Of a stretch of 38,289 bases of DNA, positions 1 to 6,529 are shown piece by piece. Below the pieces are notes generated by a model, which did no database searches, had not been told where the DNA came from, and saw only the letters and a list, made by a program, of their open reading frames with translations. This DNA comes from Fluviicola sp. Its GTDB lineage: Bacteria; Bacteroidota; Bacteroidia; Flavobacteriales_D; Crocinitomicaceae. Position numbers and translations under genes: made by a program. The stretch's first letter is position 1, and each line of letters opens with the position of its first letter. Location: NCBI GenBank assembly GCA_031260455.1, contig JAIRJW010000001.1, positions 1 to 38,289 of the forward strand, given 5' to 3'.

Positions 1-34
1 TGATTTGTGGTTCTGTAAATTTTGACTTTTTCAT
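1..34 (-). CDS. IS3-family transposase OrfA, first 11 codons only (runs off the window)
   Basis: Reading leftward from an ATG at 34-32, the only codons present give MKKSKFTEPQI before the window ends. This peptide closely matches the usual start of the small OrfA helix-turn-helix subunit of IS3-family transposases (the 'MKKSKFT..QI' opening is common in the IS407-like subgroup). OrfA binds the element ends, and a frameshifted OrfAB product carries the DDE catalytic domain. Neither the rest of OrfA nor OrfB can be seen. The call rests on 11 residues and on the neighbouring TG-starting terminus, so it is likely but not proven. Confidence 0.6.
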   Translation of the reverse strand, partial: MKKSKFTEPQI

Positions 35-114
35 GGTATCAATTTAAATTATTTAACTCTTTGACACCCGAAATTCTCTATTTTTAAATTGCCCGATTTA
101 ATGGGGGGAGGTCA
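1..114 (-). mobile_element. Terminal part of a putative IS3-type insertion sequence
   Basis: The region upstream of the OrfA start (35-114) has no other gene. It ends, read on the minus strand, with TGACCTCCCCCC at 114-103, a TG-beginning, C-rich terminus like those of IS407-type IS3 elements. The boundary at 114 is inferred: the opposite inverted repeat and the target duplication lie outside the window. The neighbouring ORF (98-463) takes its last codons and stop from inside this terminus, as expected if the element inserted into that gene. Confidence 0.45.
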
Positions 115-463
115 ACCTGAGTGTAATGTTTATGATGGGTCGTGGTTGATTAAAATCCTTGTATGGATTTTCACCGGAAATAATTCCTCCTTTGTAAAAA
201 ACTTTAGCAAATACGTTTTCAATGGCACCATCTCTGAGATAACTGGTTTTATCATTTACCTCAAAAGTAATCACGAAATTACCTGATGAATCTGTAACAC
301 CTTTTCCCAGAAAAAACACATCTAACGGGCTTTTCTGCCAAAATTCTATTTCCAGATTGGGAATTTCTTCAATAAATTCTGTTGAATCAGGAGTAAATGA
401 ACACTCTATTTGTCCTTTGATGATAAATCTTCGGAGGTTGATGATAGAACTTGATGCAGCCAT
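98..463 (-). CDS. Small beta-sandwich (transthyretin/CNA-B-like) protein, probably 3'-truncated by the IS
   Basis: The 121-residue protein has no signal peptide and no membrane segment. Its alternating beta pattern (FIIKGQIEC, then IPNLEIEFWQ, then KGVTDSSGNFVITFEV) resembles the single-domain transthyretin-like or carboxypeptidase-regulatory-like fold, in which a 'D..G.F' turn precedes a central strand. The ATG at 463-461 starts directly on the domain. The last codons (about LTSPH and the TAA) lie within the putative IS terminus ending at 114, so the original C-terminus is probably lost and this may be a gene remnant. Function unknown. The alternative is a genuine short protein with an accidental match to the IS end. 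Confidence 0.55.
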   Translation of the reverse strand: MAASSSIINLRRFIIKGQIECSFTPDSTEFIEEIPNLEIEFWQKSPLDVFFLGKGVTDSSGNFVITFEVNDKTSYLRDGAIENVFAKVFYKGGIISGENPYKDFNQPRPIINITLRLTSPH

Positions 464-543
464 AGCAATTAGATTTTAATTATGATCAAGGGTAATACAA
501 GATTATAGTCTCATATTAAAAATGTCCCTTTTAAATTTAAAAC

Positions 544-578
544 AATTAATTAAGGTAACGAACGGGTTGTGTAACCCA
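544..578 (+). repeat. Left copy of the 35-bp perfect inverted repeat
   Basis: It begins with the palindrome-rich AATTAATTAAGG and contains GGGTT-gtgt-AACCC, a 5-bp stem with a 4-nt loop (565-578 region). It is paired exactly with 1953-1987 on the other strand. The self-complementary core could be a recombinase or transposase binding site. Confidence 0.9.
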
Positions 579-606
579 AAATAAATAAAAGTTTAGTATT
601 AACAAT

Positions 607-635
607 AAAAGGTCTCCGATTAAAGAGACCTTTTT
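607..635. terminator. Bidirectional intrinsic terminator near the left repeat
   Basis: AAAAGGTCTC (607-616) pairs perfectly with GAGACCTTTT (625-634) around an 8-nt loop. It has A's before and T's after, so it can work on both strands. On the minus strand it would stop transcription of the 798-971 gene. On the plus strand it would insulate the 650-832 ORF from readthrough entering from the left. Confidence 0.7.
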
Positions 636-649
636 CAATTTAGACAATT

Positions 650-832
650 ATGGAACAGTTAAAATTATTGCTTCTTCAAATAGAGAACCTAAAAAAGGAA
701 AAGAAGTCTATAAGCAAGAAAATTGCAAGTAGAAAGAAAATCATTAAAGAGATCATCCACTTTGACATGACTGATACTATTATCAGTGAAACCGGTGTTA
801 TCGTCTCAAAGAATCCAACTTCCGAGAAATAG
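650..832 (+). CDS. 60-residue lysine-rich coiled-coil protein, unknown function
   Basis: Residues 1-38 are a strongly basic amphipathic helix (heptad leucine/isoleucine pattern with runs such as KKEKKSISKK), followed by a short acidic-polar tail. There is no signal peptide and no known motif. It starts 15 nt after the hairpin at 607-635 and its 3' end overlaps the 3' end of the opposite-strand gene (798-971) by 35 bp. Its place inside the inverted-repeat unit suggests an element-encoded accessory protein, but the function is unknown and it may not be expressed. Confidence 0.45.
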   Translation: MEQLKLLLLQIENLKKEKKSISKKIASRKKIIKEIIHFDMTDTIISETGVIVSKNPTSEK

Positions 833-971
833 CATCTAACTTATCTCCTGTGTTGATCCTCTCCAATACACCTATCGCTGTATGGCAGTTTGAACACTTA
901 ATAAAGACGAGCATCAACGAAGAGTTAGAAACAACTTGATTAACAGCTTCAAAAGCTGTGCTTACTAACAT
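798..971 (-). CDS. 57-residue CxxC microprotein, unknown function
   Basis: I start this at the ATG 971-969, not at the upstream ATG at 1106, because the longer form would read through the minus-strand terminator hairpin at 1025-1048. A TACTGTTG box, one mismatch from TAnnTTTG, ends six bases before this ATG. The product has a short hydrophobic N-terminal half and then CSNCHTAIG, a single CxxC knuckle, followed by a basic helix ending in DSLRR. One CxxC cannot make a full zinc ribbon alone, so dimerisation or a redox role is possible. A shorter start at residue 20 is also possible. No family is recognised with confidence. Confidence 0.5.
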   Translation of the reverse strand: MLVSTAFEAVNQVVSNSSLMLVFIKCSNCHTAIGVLERINTGDKLDAISRKLDSLRR

Positions 972-1005
972 CGTGAGCAACAGTAACAAAACGAAGAAAA
1001 ATTCG

Positions 1006-1013
1006 TAAATTTG
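1006..1013 (+). promoter_or_regulatory. TAAATTTG promoter -7 box for the 1018 ORF
   Basis: The box fits the Bacteroidetes TAnnTTTG consensus and ends four bases before the ATG at 1018. No good upstream TTTG is seen at the expected spacing. Confidence 0.4.
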
Positions 1014-1017
1014 TACA

Positions 1018-1191
1018 ATGAAAAGAGCCGTTGCGCTAACAACGGCTCCCACAGGTTTACCTGAATGGATTCGGTTAATGAGACCGGCCTTTAAACAAGA
1101 CAGCAACTATTTCAGCAAACCCCTGTGTTATTTGAAGAAGTCCGTAAATGGACGAACTCCCTCGGATATTTTAAAGCCCTGTTCTAATTGA
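1018..1191 (+). CDS. Possible 57-residue leaderless ORF or structured small RNA
   Basis: The frame encodes 57 codons from an ATG four bases after a TAAATTTG box. It ends in a TGA (1189-1191) within the loop of a downstream intrinsic terminator (1173-1203), so box, ORF and terminator form a compact unit. The C-terminal half (SNYFSKPLCYLKKSV then GRTPSDIL) faintly resembles the last helix of AraC-family DNA-binding domains, perhaps by chance or as a decayed remnant. The segment also folds: a 9-bp hairpin at 1025-1048, GTCC/GGAC near 1140-1155, and CACAG/CTGTG pairing across it. It may be a peptide gene or a non-coding RNA, and the evidence does not decide between them. Confidence 0.3.
   Translation: MKRAVALTTAPTGLPEWIRLMRPAFKQDSNYFSKPLCYLKKSVNGRTPSDILKPCSN
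1025..1048 (-). terminator. Minus-strand intrinsic terminator
   Basis: GAGCCGTTG (1025-1033) pairs perfectly with CAACGGCTC (1040-1048) around a 6-nt loop. On the minus strand it is followed by TTTTC. It would end transcripts coming from the 1202-1657 gene before they reach the 798-971 gene. Confidence 0.65.
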
Positions 1192-1203
1192 GTGGGGCTT
1201 TTT
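1173..1203 (+). terminator. Plus-strand intrinsic terminator
   Basis: AAAGCCC (1173-1179) pairs with GGGCTTT (1195-1201), with a 15-nt loop and a T run to 1203. It is placed to end a transcript starting near 1018. The 1202-1657 gene on the other strand ends at its edge. Confidence 0.55.
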
Positions 1204-1657
1204 ACTTACTCATCATCGAAAGCAAATTACCAGCGATTCTCCCAGCAAGCGAATAAATGTTTGCATTACCTGCCTTATCAACTTCTAAAACACCTTCTTT
1301 ATATAAGCGAGAAGCATTAAGTGTTACATTCAACTTAACTCTGTTCTCATCTTCTGTGGTATCAATTTGTTCAATTCTTATAATCTCGTTTGATATATCC
1401 TTTGCAGTAGCACTACCTTTTTCAGATATAACGAACTTGATTTTATCCGCATAAGTACCTGTGAAAGGATATTGCTCATCATTATCATAATGATCGCTCA
1501 GTATTGAGTAATTCTCCTCACCAATAAGTATCTCCAAAGCTTTCACCTTTCTTTCATCCTCTTCAATTTCACGTTTGTAACGCTCAATCTTAGTTAGAAG
1601 TAAGGATCGCTGTTGTCTGTATACGCTGTTTATATCTTGATCGTTCATTTCAATCAT
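1202..1657 (-). CDS. Coiled-coil plus winged-helix-like protein of the inverted-repeat unit
   Basis: The 151-residue cytoplasmic protein has an N-terminal coiled coil (about residues 14-55, alternating K/E/R with leucines). A compact alpha/beta segment follows (about 70-145), in which TAKDISNEIIR and NASRLYKEGVLEV look like the recognition helix and wing of a winged-helix DNA-binding domain. It is the only regulator-like protein in the 544-1987 unit, so it could repress the unit or bind its repeats; that is inference. A TATATTTG box lies 10 nt upstream. Translation may start at residue 1 or residue 4. No named family is assigned. Confidence 0.65.
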   Translation of the reverse strand: MIEMNDQDINSVYRQQRSLLLTKIERYKREIEEDERKVKALEILIGEENYSILSDHYDNDEQYPFTGTYADKIKFVISEKGSATAKDISNEIIRIEQIDTTEDENRVKLNVTLNASRLYKEGVLEVDKAGNANIYSLAGRIAGNLLSMMSK

Positions 1658-1667
1658 TTTGATAACA

Positions 1668-1701
1668 CAAATATAGAAACTTATTTTTGAATCTATGCAA
1701 A
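1668..1701 (-). promoter_or_regulatory. Bacteroidetes-type promoter for the 1202-1657 gene
   Basis: On the minus strand, TTTG (1701-1698) is followed after 22 nt by TATATTTG (1675-1668), close to the TTTG-N19-21-TAnnTTTG consensus. The box ends 10 nt before the ATG at 1657. Confidence 0.55.
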
Positions 1702-1771
1702 TAAAATATAAGAACTTATAAATAAAAATATAAGAACCAGTATTTACAGGGGTTTCAAAACGAAAAATTTT

Positions 1772-1945
1772 ATGGAAAAGAGAAGAAAAAGAGCCACGAA
1801 GGACGAAATGGAAGCAAATTATAGGTTAATTTGTGAGAAGTTGGTAGGGGATCAAATGATAAACGCCAACATAGCGTTGGCGCAATTGGGGTCTAAGTAC
1901 CGGGTACAGTTTACAACTGTTGAACCTGAAAAAGAAAAGAAATAA
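1772..1945 (+). CDS. 57-residue basic small protein next to the right inverted repeat
   Basis: The ATG at 1772 opens 57 codons ending in TAA at 1943-1945, 7 nt before the right repeat. The N-terminus is highly basic (MEKRRKRATKDEME), then a helical segment (LICEKLVGDQMINANIALAQ) and an acidic/basic tail. The size and charge recall small DNA-binding or helix-turn-helix accessory proteins of mobile elements, but no motif is definite. It is divergent from the 1202-1657 gene, sharing a 114-nt intergenic region. Whether it is expressed is unknown. Confidence 0.4.
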   Translation: MEKRRKRATKDEMEANYRLICEKLVGDQMINANIALAQLGSKYRVQFTTVEPEKEKK

Positions 1946-1952
1946 ATCAGAG

Positions 1953-1987
1953 TGGGTTACACAACCCGTTCGTTACCTTAATTAATT
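1953..1987 (-). repeat. Right copy of the 35-bp perfect inverted repeat
   Basis: Exact reverse complement of 544-578. It lies 7 nt after the stop codon of the small ORF at 1772-1945. No other copy was noticed in this window. Confidence 0.9.
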
Positions 1988-2193
1988 TAAAAAATGCATT
2001 TAGTATCATATATATGTGATGTTAATCACAATTATAGCCGGAGAGATTGCCTGCAAGTTGAGTTATTTGCGCTAATCAATTGTGAAAATACTAACTGAGC
2101 AATCAATTTTTAGGATAAGACATGTCACCGGGGCAGGTTTATCATCACTTATTTTTTTAGGACAATACTTTATTTAAATTACTCAACTATGTT

Positions 2194-2201
2194 TAACTTT
2201 G
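2194..2201 (+). promoter_or_regulatory. TAACTTTG box four bases before the LETM1-related start
   Basis: It matches TAnnTTTG. The four-base gap to ATG 2206 puts the expected transcription start at or next to the start codon, so the mRNA may be leaderless. The preceding 1988-2193 stretch is AT-rich and I see no gene in it. Confidence 0.5.
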
Positions 2202-2205
2202 CTCT

Positions 2206-3456
2206 ATGATTGCACCAGGATCAAAAGGATGGATTGCCAAGTATTTACAGCTGACAGAGGCGGGTGAACTATCCGTCGAACTACAAAAACCAGAGAATCT
2301 TACCCGGTCTGAATTCAATCATTACACTCTTTCTCAAACCGGAATTATCTTTGGTTATCCGTCCAAATTACTCTTTGCAAAAGATTGGGATATTTCCAAA
2401 TGGACGCATGATGAACAACTGACGGTGTTGTTATTTGAATCGCTTTTGTTTACACATTGCAACATCCGGGGAAGGGCAAAACTAAAACCAGACGAGTTCC
2501 TGGATGATCTGAACGTGTTCTATAAAAAACACCGCGTTCAATCCCTGGCTTCCGTCCTGACATTCTTTCTCAAGGAAAGCAATTCAGAACGTATTGAGCG
2601 TATCCTGGAAAAACGGGTGAATATTCCCAAAAACCTTACGAGTACCAAATCCTGGATCAGTTATTTCAACAATTCATTCATTTACCTGGATGTTATTTTG
2701 TTTGAAGATTTCCTGAAGAATAAAAAACACCAAACACTAGATTACCAGAAACTGGCATTACTGGCACTTGGAATCATTTCTATTTCCGCCTATTCGGATG
2801 GTTTGATCCAGGATTATGAAAAAAATCTCTTCAACACATTTTTGCTGTCGGCAGACCTGGATTCGGATGAAAAAGAACTGGCCAAACTGCGTTTCCGGGA
2901 AGGAATCAGCCTGAATGAACTGAAATCCGAAATGGCAGATTCATGGAATTTTAAGCGCTATTTGCTGGATCTTTCTGCGCTGATGATGCATCTGAATCAG
3001 AATTCACAAGAAGCGGGACATGAAATACTGGTATCCCTGAAAGAATGGATGAACTGTTCGGAGCGTGACCTCGATGAAGCAACTTATTGTACGGATCAGT
3101 TTCTGCTGGAAAACAGCCAGAAAGTGTCCTACCTGAATGATTCGAATTCCATGGAACAGATGCTGGACAGTGTTTCGAAGCGCTGGATTAAGATTCTGGG
3201 GAGAAACAAGGACAAACTGGCCCAGGAAATCAAACAAAGTAAGGAGCTGGTTCTCCTTATTCGCAAATCCGCAACGGAAGAACTGAGTAAAGAAGAAAAG
3301 GAAAAGGTAAAAACGCAGTTTATGGATATTGCCAAATCCATGCCTGCCCTGGCGATTTTTTTACTTCCGGGAGGAGCTTTACTTCTTCCCATCGTTTTAA
3401 AGATTATTCCAAACCTGGTACCTTCTGCCTTTAAGGATAACGAACTGGACGAATGA
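2206..3456 (+). CDS. LETM1-related biofilm-associated protein
   Basis: The 416-residue protein ends in a LETM1-like membrane segment (about residues 375-405: KSMPALAIFLLPGGALLLP, then IVLKIIPNLVPSAF). This is the signature of the Bacteroidetes family annotated as LETM1-related biofilm-associated protein. The centre (about 180-240) is all-helical with acidic patches (AYSDGLIQDYEK, LDSDEKELA), like TerB-type modules. The N-terminal GSKGWIAKYL supports the chosen start, as does the TAACTTTG box four bases upstream. The role is not established biochemically; membrane association through the C-terminal hydrophobic stretch is likely. The gene overlaps the next one by four bases (ATGA), implying coupled translation. 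Confidence 0.85.
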   Translation: MIAPGSKGWIAKYLQLTEAGELSVELQKPENLTRSEFNHYTLSQTGIIFGYPSKLLFAKDWDISKWTHDEQLTVLLFESLLFTHCNIRGRAKLKPDEFLDDLNVFYKKHRVQSLASVLTFFLKESNSERIERILEKRVNIPKNLTSTKSWISYFNNSFIYLDVILFEDFLKNKKHQTLDYQKLALLALGIISISAYSDGLIQDYEKNLFNTFLLSADLDSDEKELAKLRFREGISLNELKSEMADSWNFKRYLLDLSALMMHLNQNSQEAGHEILVSLKEWMNCSERDLDEATYCTDQFLLENSQKVSYLNDSNSMEQMLDSVSKRWIKILGRNKDKLAQEIKQSKELVLLIRKSATEELSKEEKEKVKTQFMDIAKSMPALAIFLLPGGALLLPIVLKIIPNLVPSAFKDNELDE

Positions 3457-4601
3457 GGGACTACAAAGCAATTTCTCATTTCAAAGGATTGAATACCTTA
3501 CGTTTCATTGCTGCTTTCCTTGTAATACTTCACCATGCGGAATCGTTGAGAAAAGACCACAAATTAAAACATCTGAAAGATTTTGGGATTTTTGACAACG
3601 GGCAGCATGCAGTTAGTTTCTTTTTTGTTCTGAGCGGCTTCCTGATTACGTACCTGCTTCTGAAAGAGCGGGAGAAAAAGAACAATATTTCCGTGAAACA
3701 ATTCTACCTGAAGCGCATTTTCCGCATTTGGCCGTTGTATTTTCTGATGGTTATCATCGGAGTGATTATTCAACCTTATTTCATTGAGCAGTTTCATATT
3801 CCGTACAAAATGCCGTATACCTTTGGCGAAACCTGGTACTATTTCCTCTTTTTTGTTCCGGGGCTGGTCAATTTTTTTTTCGGCAGCAATTTGTTGGAAC
3901 CACTTTGGTCAATCGGAGTGGAAGAAATTTTTTACCTGATCTGGGCTCCGCTATTTAAGTGGTTGAAGAAGCGGATACTAAAACTGCTTTTGGGAGTGAT
4001 TGCATTCAAAATGGCCTTGGTTTGTATCAATTCATATATGTATCTGCCACCGGTGCTTAGTTATCTGATCCGGATTCATCAATTTGAAGCCATGGCAATC
4101 GGGGGACTGGGGGCTTATGCCGTTTTTCATCACGGAAATAAGATCAATAACCTGTTCATCTATCAGGTTCCGGTGCAGCTGTTTTTCTACGGATTGATTC
4201 TGACGTTTATTTTCTTTGATGCCAATATTCACTGGAATACCTGGACCTTTTTATTCGGGCACCCGCTTGCAGCACCTTTTGTTCAGAATGGCTTGTTCCT
4301 GTATGTGATTATCGGCGTTTCAATCGTCGATCGAAATTTGTTCACCCTGGAAAACCGTTTTTTTTCCTGGCTGGGAGAAATTTCCTACGGAATTTACATG
4401 TTCCATCTGCTGATTCTGTCGCAGGTAGTCGAATTATTGAAAACTTTTGTTGCCGGTGCGGGAATTTTCTGGGAAACCGTTTTTTACTATGGAGTTTCCA
4501 TTCCATTGATCATCGGGGTATGCGTACTTTCAAAACACACACTGGAAGCTTATTTCGAGAAGAGAAAGCAAAAGATTCTTCAACGAATGAAGGAAAACTA
4601 A
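3453..4601 (+). CDS. Acyltransferase family 3 (OafA/YrhL-like) membrane protein
   Basis: The protein has 382 residues with about ten transmembrane helices. The N-terminal block is diagnostic of acyltransferase family 3: GLNTLRFIAAFLVILHHAE, then FFFVLSGFLITYLLL, then FYLKRIFRIWPLYFL. These integral inner-membrane enzymes transfer acyl groups, often acetyl, to sugars of O-antigen, exopolysaccharide or peptidoglycan; the conserved histidine in the first helix (ILHH) is thought to be essential. The start overlaps the LETM1-related gene by four bases, so the two form an operon. The substrate cannot be told from sequence; the glycosyltransferase just downstream on the opposite strand hints at surface polysaccharide. 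Confidence 0.9.
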   Translation: MRDYKAISHFKGLNTLRFIAAFLVILHHAESLRKDHKLKHLKDFGIFDNGQHAVSFFFVLSGFLITYLLLKEREKKNNISVKQFYLKRIFRIWPLYFLMVIIGVIIQPYFIEQFHIPYKMPYTFGETWYYFLFFVPGLVNFFFGSNLLEPLWSIGVEEIFYLIWAPLFKWLKKRILKLLLGVIAFKMALVCINSYMYLPPVLSYLIRIHQFEAMAIGGLGAYAVFHHGNKINNLFIYQVPVQLFFYGLILTFIFFDANIHWNTWTFLFGHPLAAPFVQNGLFLYVIIGVSIVDRNLFTLENRFFSWLGEISYGIYMFHLLILSQVVELLKTFVAGAGIFWETVFYYGVSIPLIIGVCVLSKHTLEAYFEKRKQKILQRMKEN

Positions 4602-4716
4602 GCAGTTCTACTATTGCTCTCTGCATTCTTTAGCCGGATTCAATGATGGACTGATATCCCGCACGTCCGGAATTTACCTAATGATGGTAAAAGCCGAGAT
4701 ATCCTGTTTGTCTTTT

Positions 4717-5850
4717 TCATACGGTAAGGACTCCCGCCACTTCCGAAATAACATTCCAGGTAACCTCCGCAGTATGATCCCATGAAAATAAAGTGGATCG
4801 CTGAAGGCTTTTTGTCGCCAATTCTTCCTGTTTTTGCTCGTCGGATGCGAGGTAGATCATGGCTTTTGAAACTTCGCCAGTGTCAAAAGGATTGACATAA
4901 ATAGCCGCATCACCCGCAACTTCAGGCAAGCAGGTCAGATTGCCGGAAATAATCGGAATACCGCAACGCATCGCTTCCGCGAGCGGAATGCCGAATCCTT
5001 CAAAGTAAGGAATGTAGGCAAGAGCAAATGCTGCGCCCATGAGTTTGTTCAGTACATCGAAAGGAACATGTCCGGAAAACAGGATTCTTTTTTTTAATTC
5101 CTCCGAAACTTCCGGAATGGACGATGCTTTATTGGACCACAAACTTTCACCTGCAATGAGTAAATCAATATCGGAATTCACAGCTGCGAATTTTTCAAAA
5201 GCTTCAATCAGTCGGCCCACATTCTTGCGTGGATGAATGGCACCGACAAAAAGAAAATACGGTCTACCTTTGCTTTGTTCAGCACGAACTTCCCGGATTT
5301 CATCATCACTCAGCGGAACAAAAGACTCAGAAGCTCCGTTCCAGGCAGTTGTGATTTTGGATGGAGAAATTCCGTAAGATTGAACAATGTCCCGCTTCGA
5401 ATAATCGGAAACGGTGAGAATATGTGTTGCCTTTTTCACAAATTTCGGGAAGTATTTGCGTAAATACCTCAAGGGGCTTTTCGGAATATCTTCCGGATGA
5501 TGCTCAAAATTCAGGTCATGGATTACACCGATCTGTGGTACGGAAGATTTCAGCGATAAATATCCATCAGGAGAATAAAACACATCAATCCGGTATTTTT
5601 TCAATGCTTTTCGGACAGAATATTCGAACCACCAGACAAATAGAACCGGGTGGCGTGCCGGAGGAAACAAAACTACTGGAGTGACATTTTTCCCGAAGAC
5701 AAATTTTTCATCAAAGGGCCGGTCGAAGAAAAACACAAATTCATGTTCCGGATGTGCTTCCACCATCCTCTTTACGATTTCATAAGTGTACCAGCCAAAA
5801 CCCTCCATTTTGGAAGACAGTAAAAAGCGAGTATTAATTCCGATGCGCAT
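4717..5850 (-). CDS. GT4-family glycosyltransferase (GT-B fold)
   Basis: The 377-residue cytosolic or membrane-associated GT-B enzyme has the N-terminal acceptor domain (MRIGINTRFL...GFGWYTYEIV) and a C-terminal nucleotide-sugar domain. Typical GT4 landmarks are FVGAIHPRKN (about 201-210), with the conserved R/K near the donor phosphate, and the E-x7-E motif E284...E292 in YFEGFGIPLAEAM. It probably adds a sugar retentively in surface polysaccharide synthesis; donor and acceptor are unknown. It is convergent with the acyltransferase, with 115 nt between them and only weak hairpins there. A TACCTTCG box lies six bases upstream of its ATG. Confidence 0.88.
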   Translation of the reverse strand: MRIGINTRFLLSSKMEGFGWYTYEIVKRMVEAHPEHEFVFFFDRPFDEKFVFGKNVTPVVLFPPARHPVLFVWWFEYSVRKALKKYRIDVFYSPDGYLSLKSSVPQIGVIHDLNFEHHPEDIPKSPLRYLRKYFPKFVKKATHILTVSDYSKRDIVQSYGISPSKITTAWNGASESFVPLSDDEIREVRAEQSKGRPYFLFVGAIHPRKNVGRLIEAFEKFAAVNSDIDLLIAGESLWSNKASSIPEVSEELKKRILFSGHVPFDVLNKLMGAAFALAYIPYFEGFGIPLAEAMRCGIPIISGNLTCLPEVAGDAAIYVNPFDTGEVSKAMIYLASDEQKQEELATKSLQRSTLFSWDHTAEVTWNVISEVAGVLTV

Positions 5851-5856
5851 CCGGTT

Positions 5857-5864
5857 CGAAGGTA
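5857..5864 (-). promoter_or_regulatory. TACCTTCG box just upstream of the GT4 start
   Basis: A near-consensus TAnnTTTG box (TTCG in place of TTTG) ending six bases before the ATG at 5850-5848, suggesting a very short leader. Confidence 0.35.
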
Positions 5865-5917
5865 CAAACTATCGGGTAAAGAGATTTAAATTTGATAAAA
5901 ATTAAAAAGAGACCGCC

Positions 5918-5937
5918 CATTCCTCAAAGGAGGAATG
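5918..5937. other. Perfect 8-bp stem-loop between divergent GT4 and rimP genes
   Basis: CATTCCTC (5918-5925) pairs with GAGGAATG (5930-5937) around a 4-nt AAAG loop. No T-tract follows, so it may be an operator-like palindrome rather than a terminator. Confidence 0.4.
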
Positions 5938-5978
5938 ATTTAACAAATAAAAATTTTTAGTTTTCAATAAAATTTACG

Positions 5979-5986
5979 TACATTTG
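5979..5986 (+). promoter_or_regulatory. TACATTTG -7 box of the rimP-nusA operon
   Basis: It matches TAnnTTTG and lies 60 nt before the rimP ATG. The expected start near 5992 gives a leader of about 55 nt that contains the 6015-6039 hairpin. Confidence 0.6.
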
Positions 5987-6014
5987 TATCGCATTTTAGT
6001 ATTTTAAGCCAAAT

Positions 6015-6039
6015 GAGGGGACGAGAGTCCCCTCTTTTT
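6015..6039 (+). promoter_or_regulatory. GNRA-loop hairpin plus U-tract in the rimP leader (attenuator-like)
   Basis: GAGGGGAC (6015-6022) pairs perfectly with GTCCCCTC (6027-6034) around a GAGA tetraloop (GNRA class). TTTTT follows at 6035-6039, and the rimP ATG begins 7 nt later. In form this is a strong intrinsic terminator inside the leader, sited where a ribosome-binding site would be. It could attenuate the operon or control rimP translation. No alternative anti-terminator pairing was found by eye. Confidence 0.65.
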
Positions 6040-6046
6040 ATCTCAC

Positions 6047-6523
6047 ATGATTTCAAAACAAAAGGTAAGAGAATTAGCTGAAGAACGCATCAAAGACCGT
6101 GATGAACGCCTGTTCATTGTGGAATTGTCGGTGAGTCCTGCCAATGTGATTCGCCTGGAGCTGGATAAAACCGAAGGAAGCGTTTCCATTGAAGATTGTA
6201 TGTCGGTCTCACGTAACATCGAACACAATCTGGATCGCGAAGCTGCTGATTTTGAATTACACGTTTCTTCTGCTGGCCTGGACAAGCCGTTACGTGTGTA
6301 TACACAGTATGTGAAAAACATCGGGCGCGACCTGGATGTGAAACTGAAATCAAAAGAAAAAACGACCGGAACGCTGATTGCTGTGGATGAAGCCGGAATT
6401 ACCCTGAAACGCGAAGAGAAACAGGCGATCGAAGGTAAAAAGAAAAAGGAACTGGTGGTGATCAAAAACAAGATCGCCTTTTCAGATATAAACGAAGCAA
6501 AAATTGTTATTTCATTTAAATAA
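6047..6523 (+). CDS. rimP: Ribosome maturation factor RimP
   Basis: The 158-residue cytosolic protein is needed for 30S subunit maturation. The N-terminal alpha/beta domain includes LFIVELSVSPANVIRLELDK and the conserved CMSVSRNIEHNLD helix. HVSSAGLDKPLR, from which RimP is recognised (consensus VSSPGLDRPL), follows at about residues 83-94. The C-terminal Sm-like domain holds GTLIAVDEAGITLKRE. It sits six bases ahead of nusA, the near-universal rimP-nusA arrangement. The start follows the leader hairpin by 7 nt with no Shine-Dalgarno sequence. Confidence 0.95.
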   Translation: MISKQKVRELAEERIKDRDERLFIVELSVSPANVIRLELDKTEGSVSIEDCMSVSRNIEHNLDREAADFELHVSSAGLDKPLRVYTQYVKNIGRDLDVKLKSKEKTTGTLIAVDEAGITLKREEKQAIEGKKKKELVVIKNKIAFSDINEAKIVISFK

Positions 6524-6529
6524 GAAGCT

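Larger units (their letters stand above)
544..1987. mobile_element. 1.44-kb unit bounded by a perfect 35-bp inverted repeat, with small ORFs only
   Basis: Positions 544-578 and 1953-1987 are exact reverse complements over 35 bases. Identity stops at once on both sides (543/1988 and 579/1952 do not pair). Inside are four to five ORFs of 57-151 codons in both orientations, three intrinsic-terminator-like hairpins, and no transposase, integrase or relaxase. The layout fits a non-autonomous transposon moved in trans, or a segment inverted by recombination at the two repeats. No target-site duplication was found next to the repeats. The family is not recognised. Confidence 0.6.
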
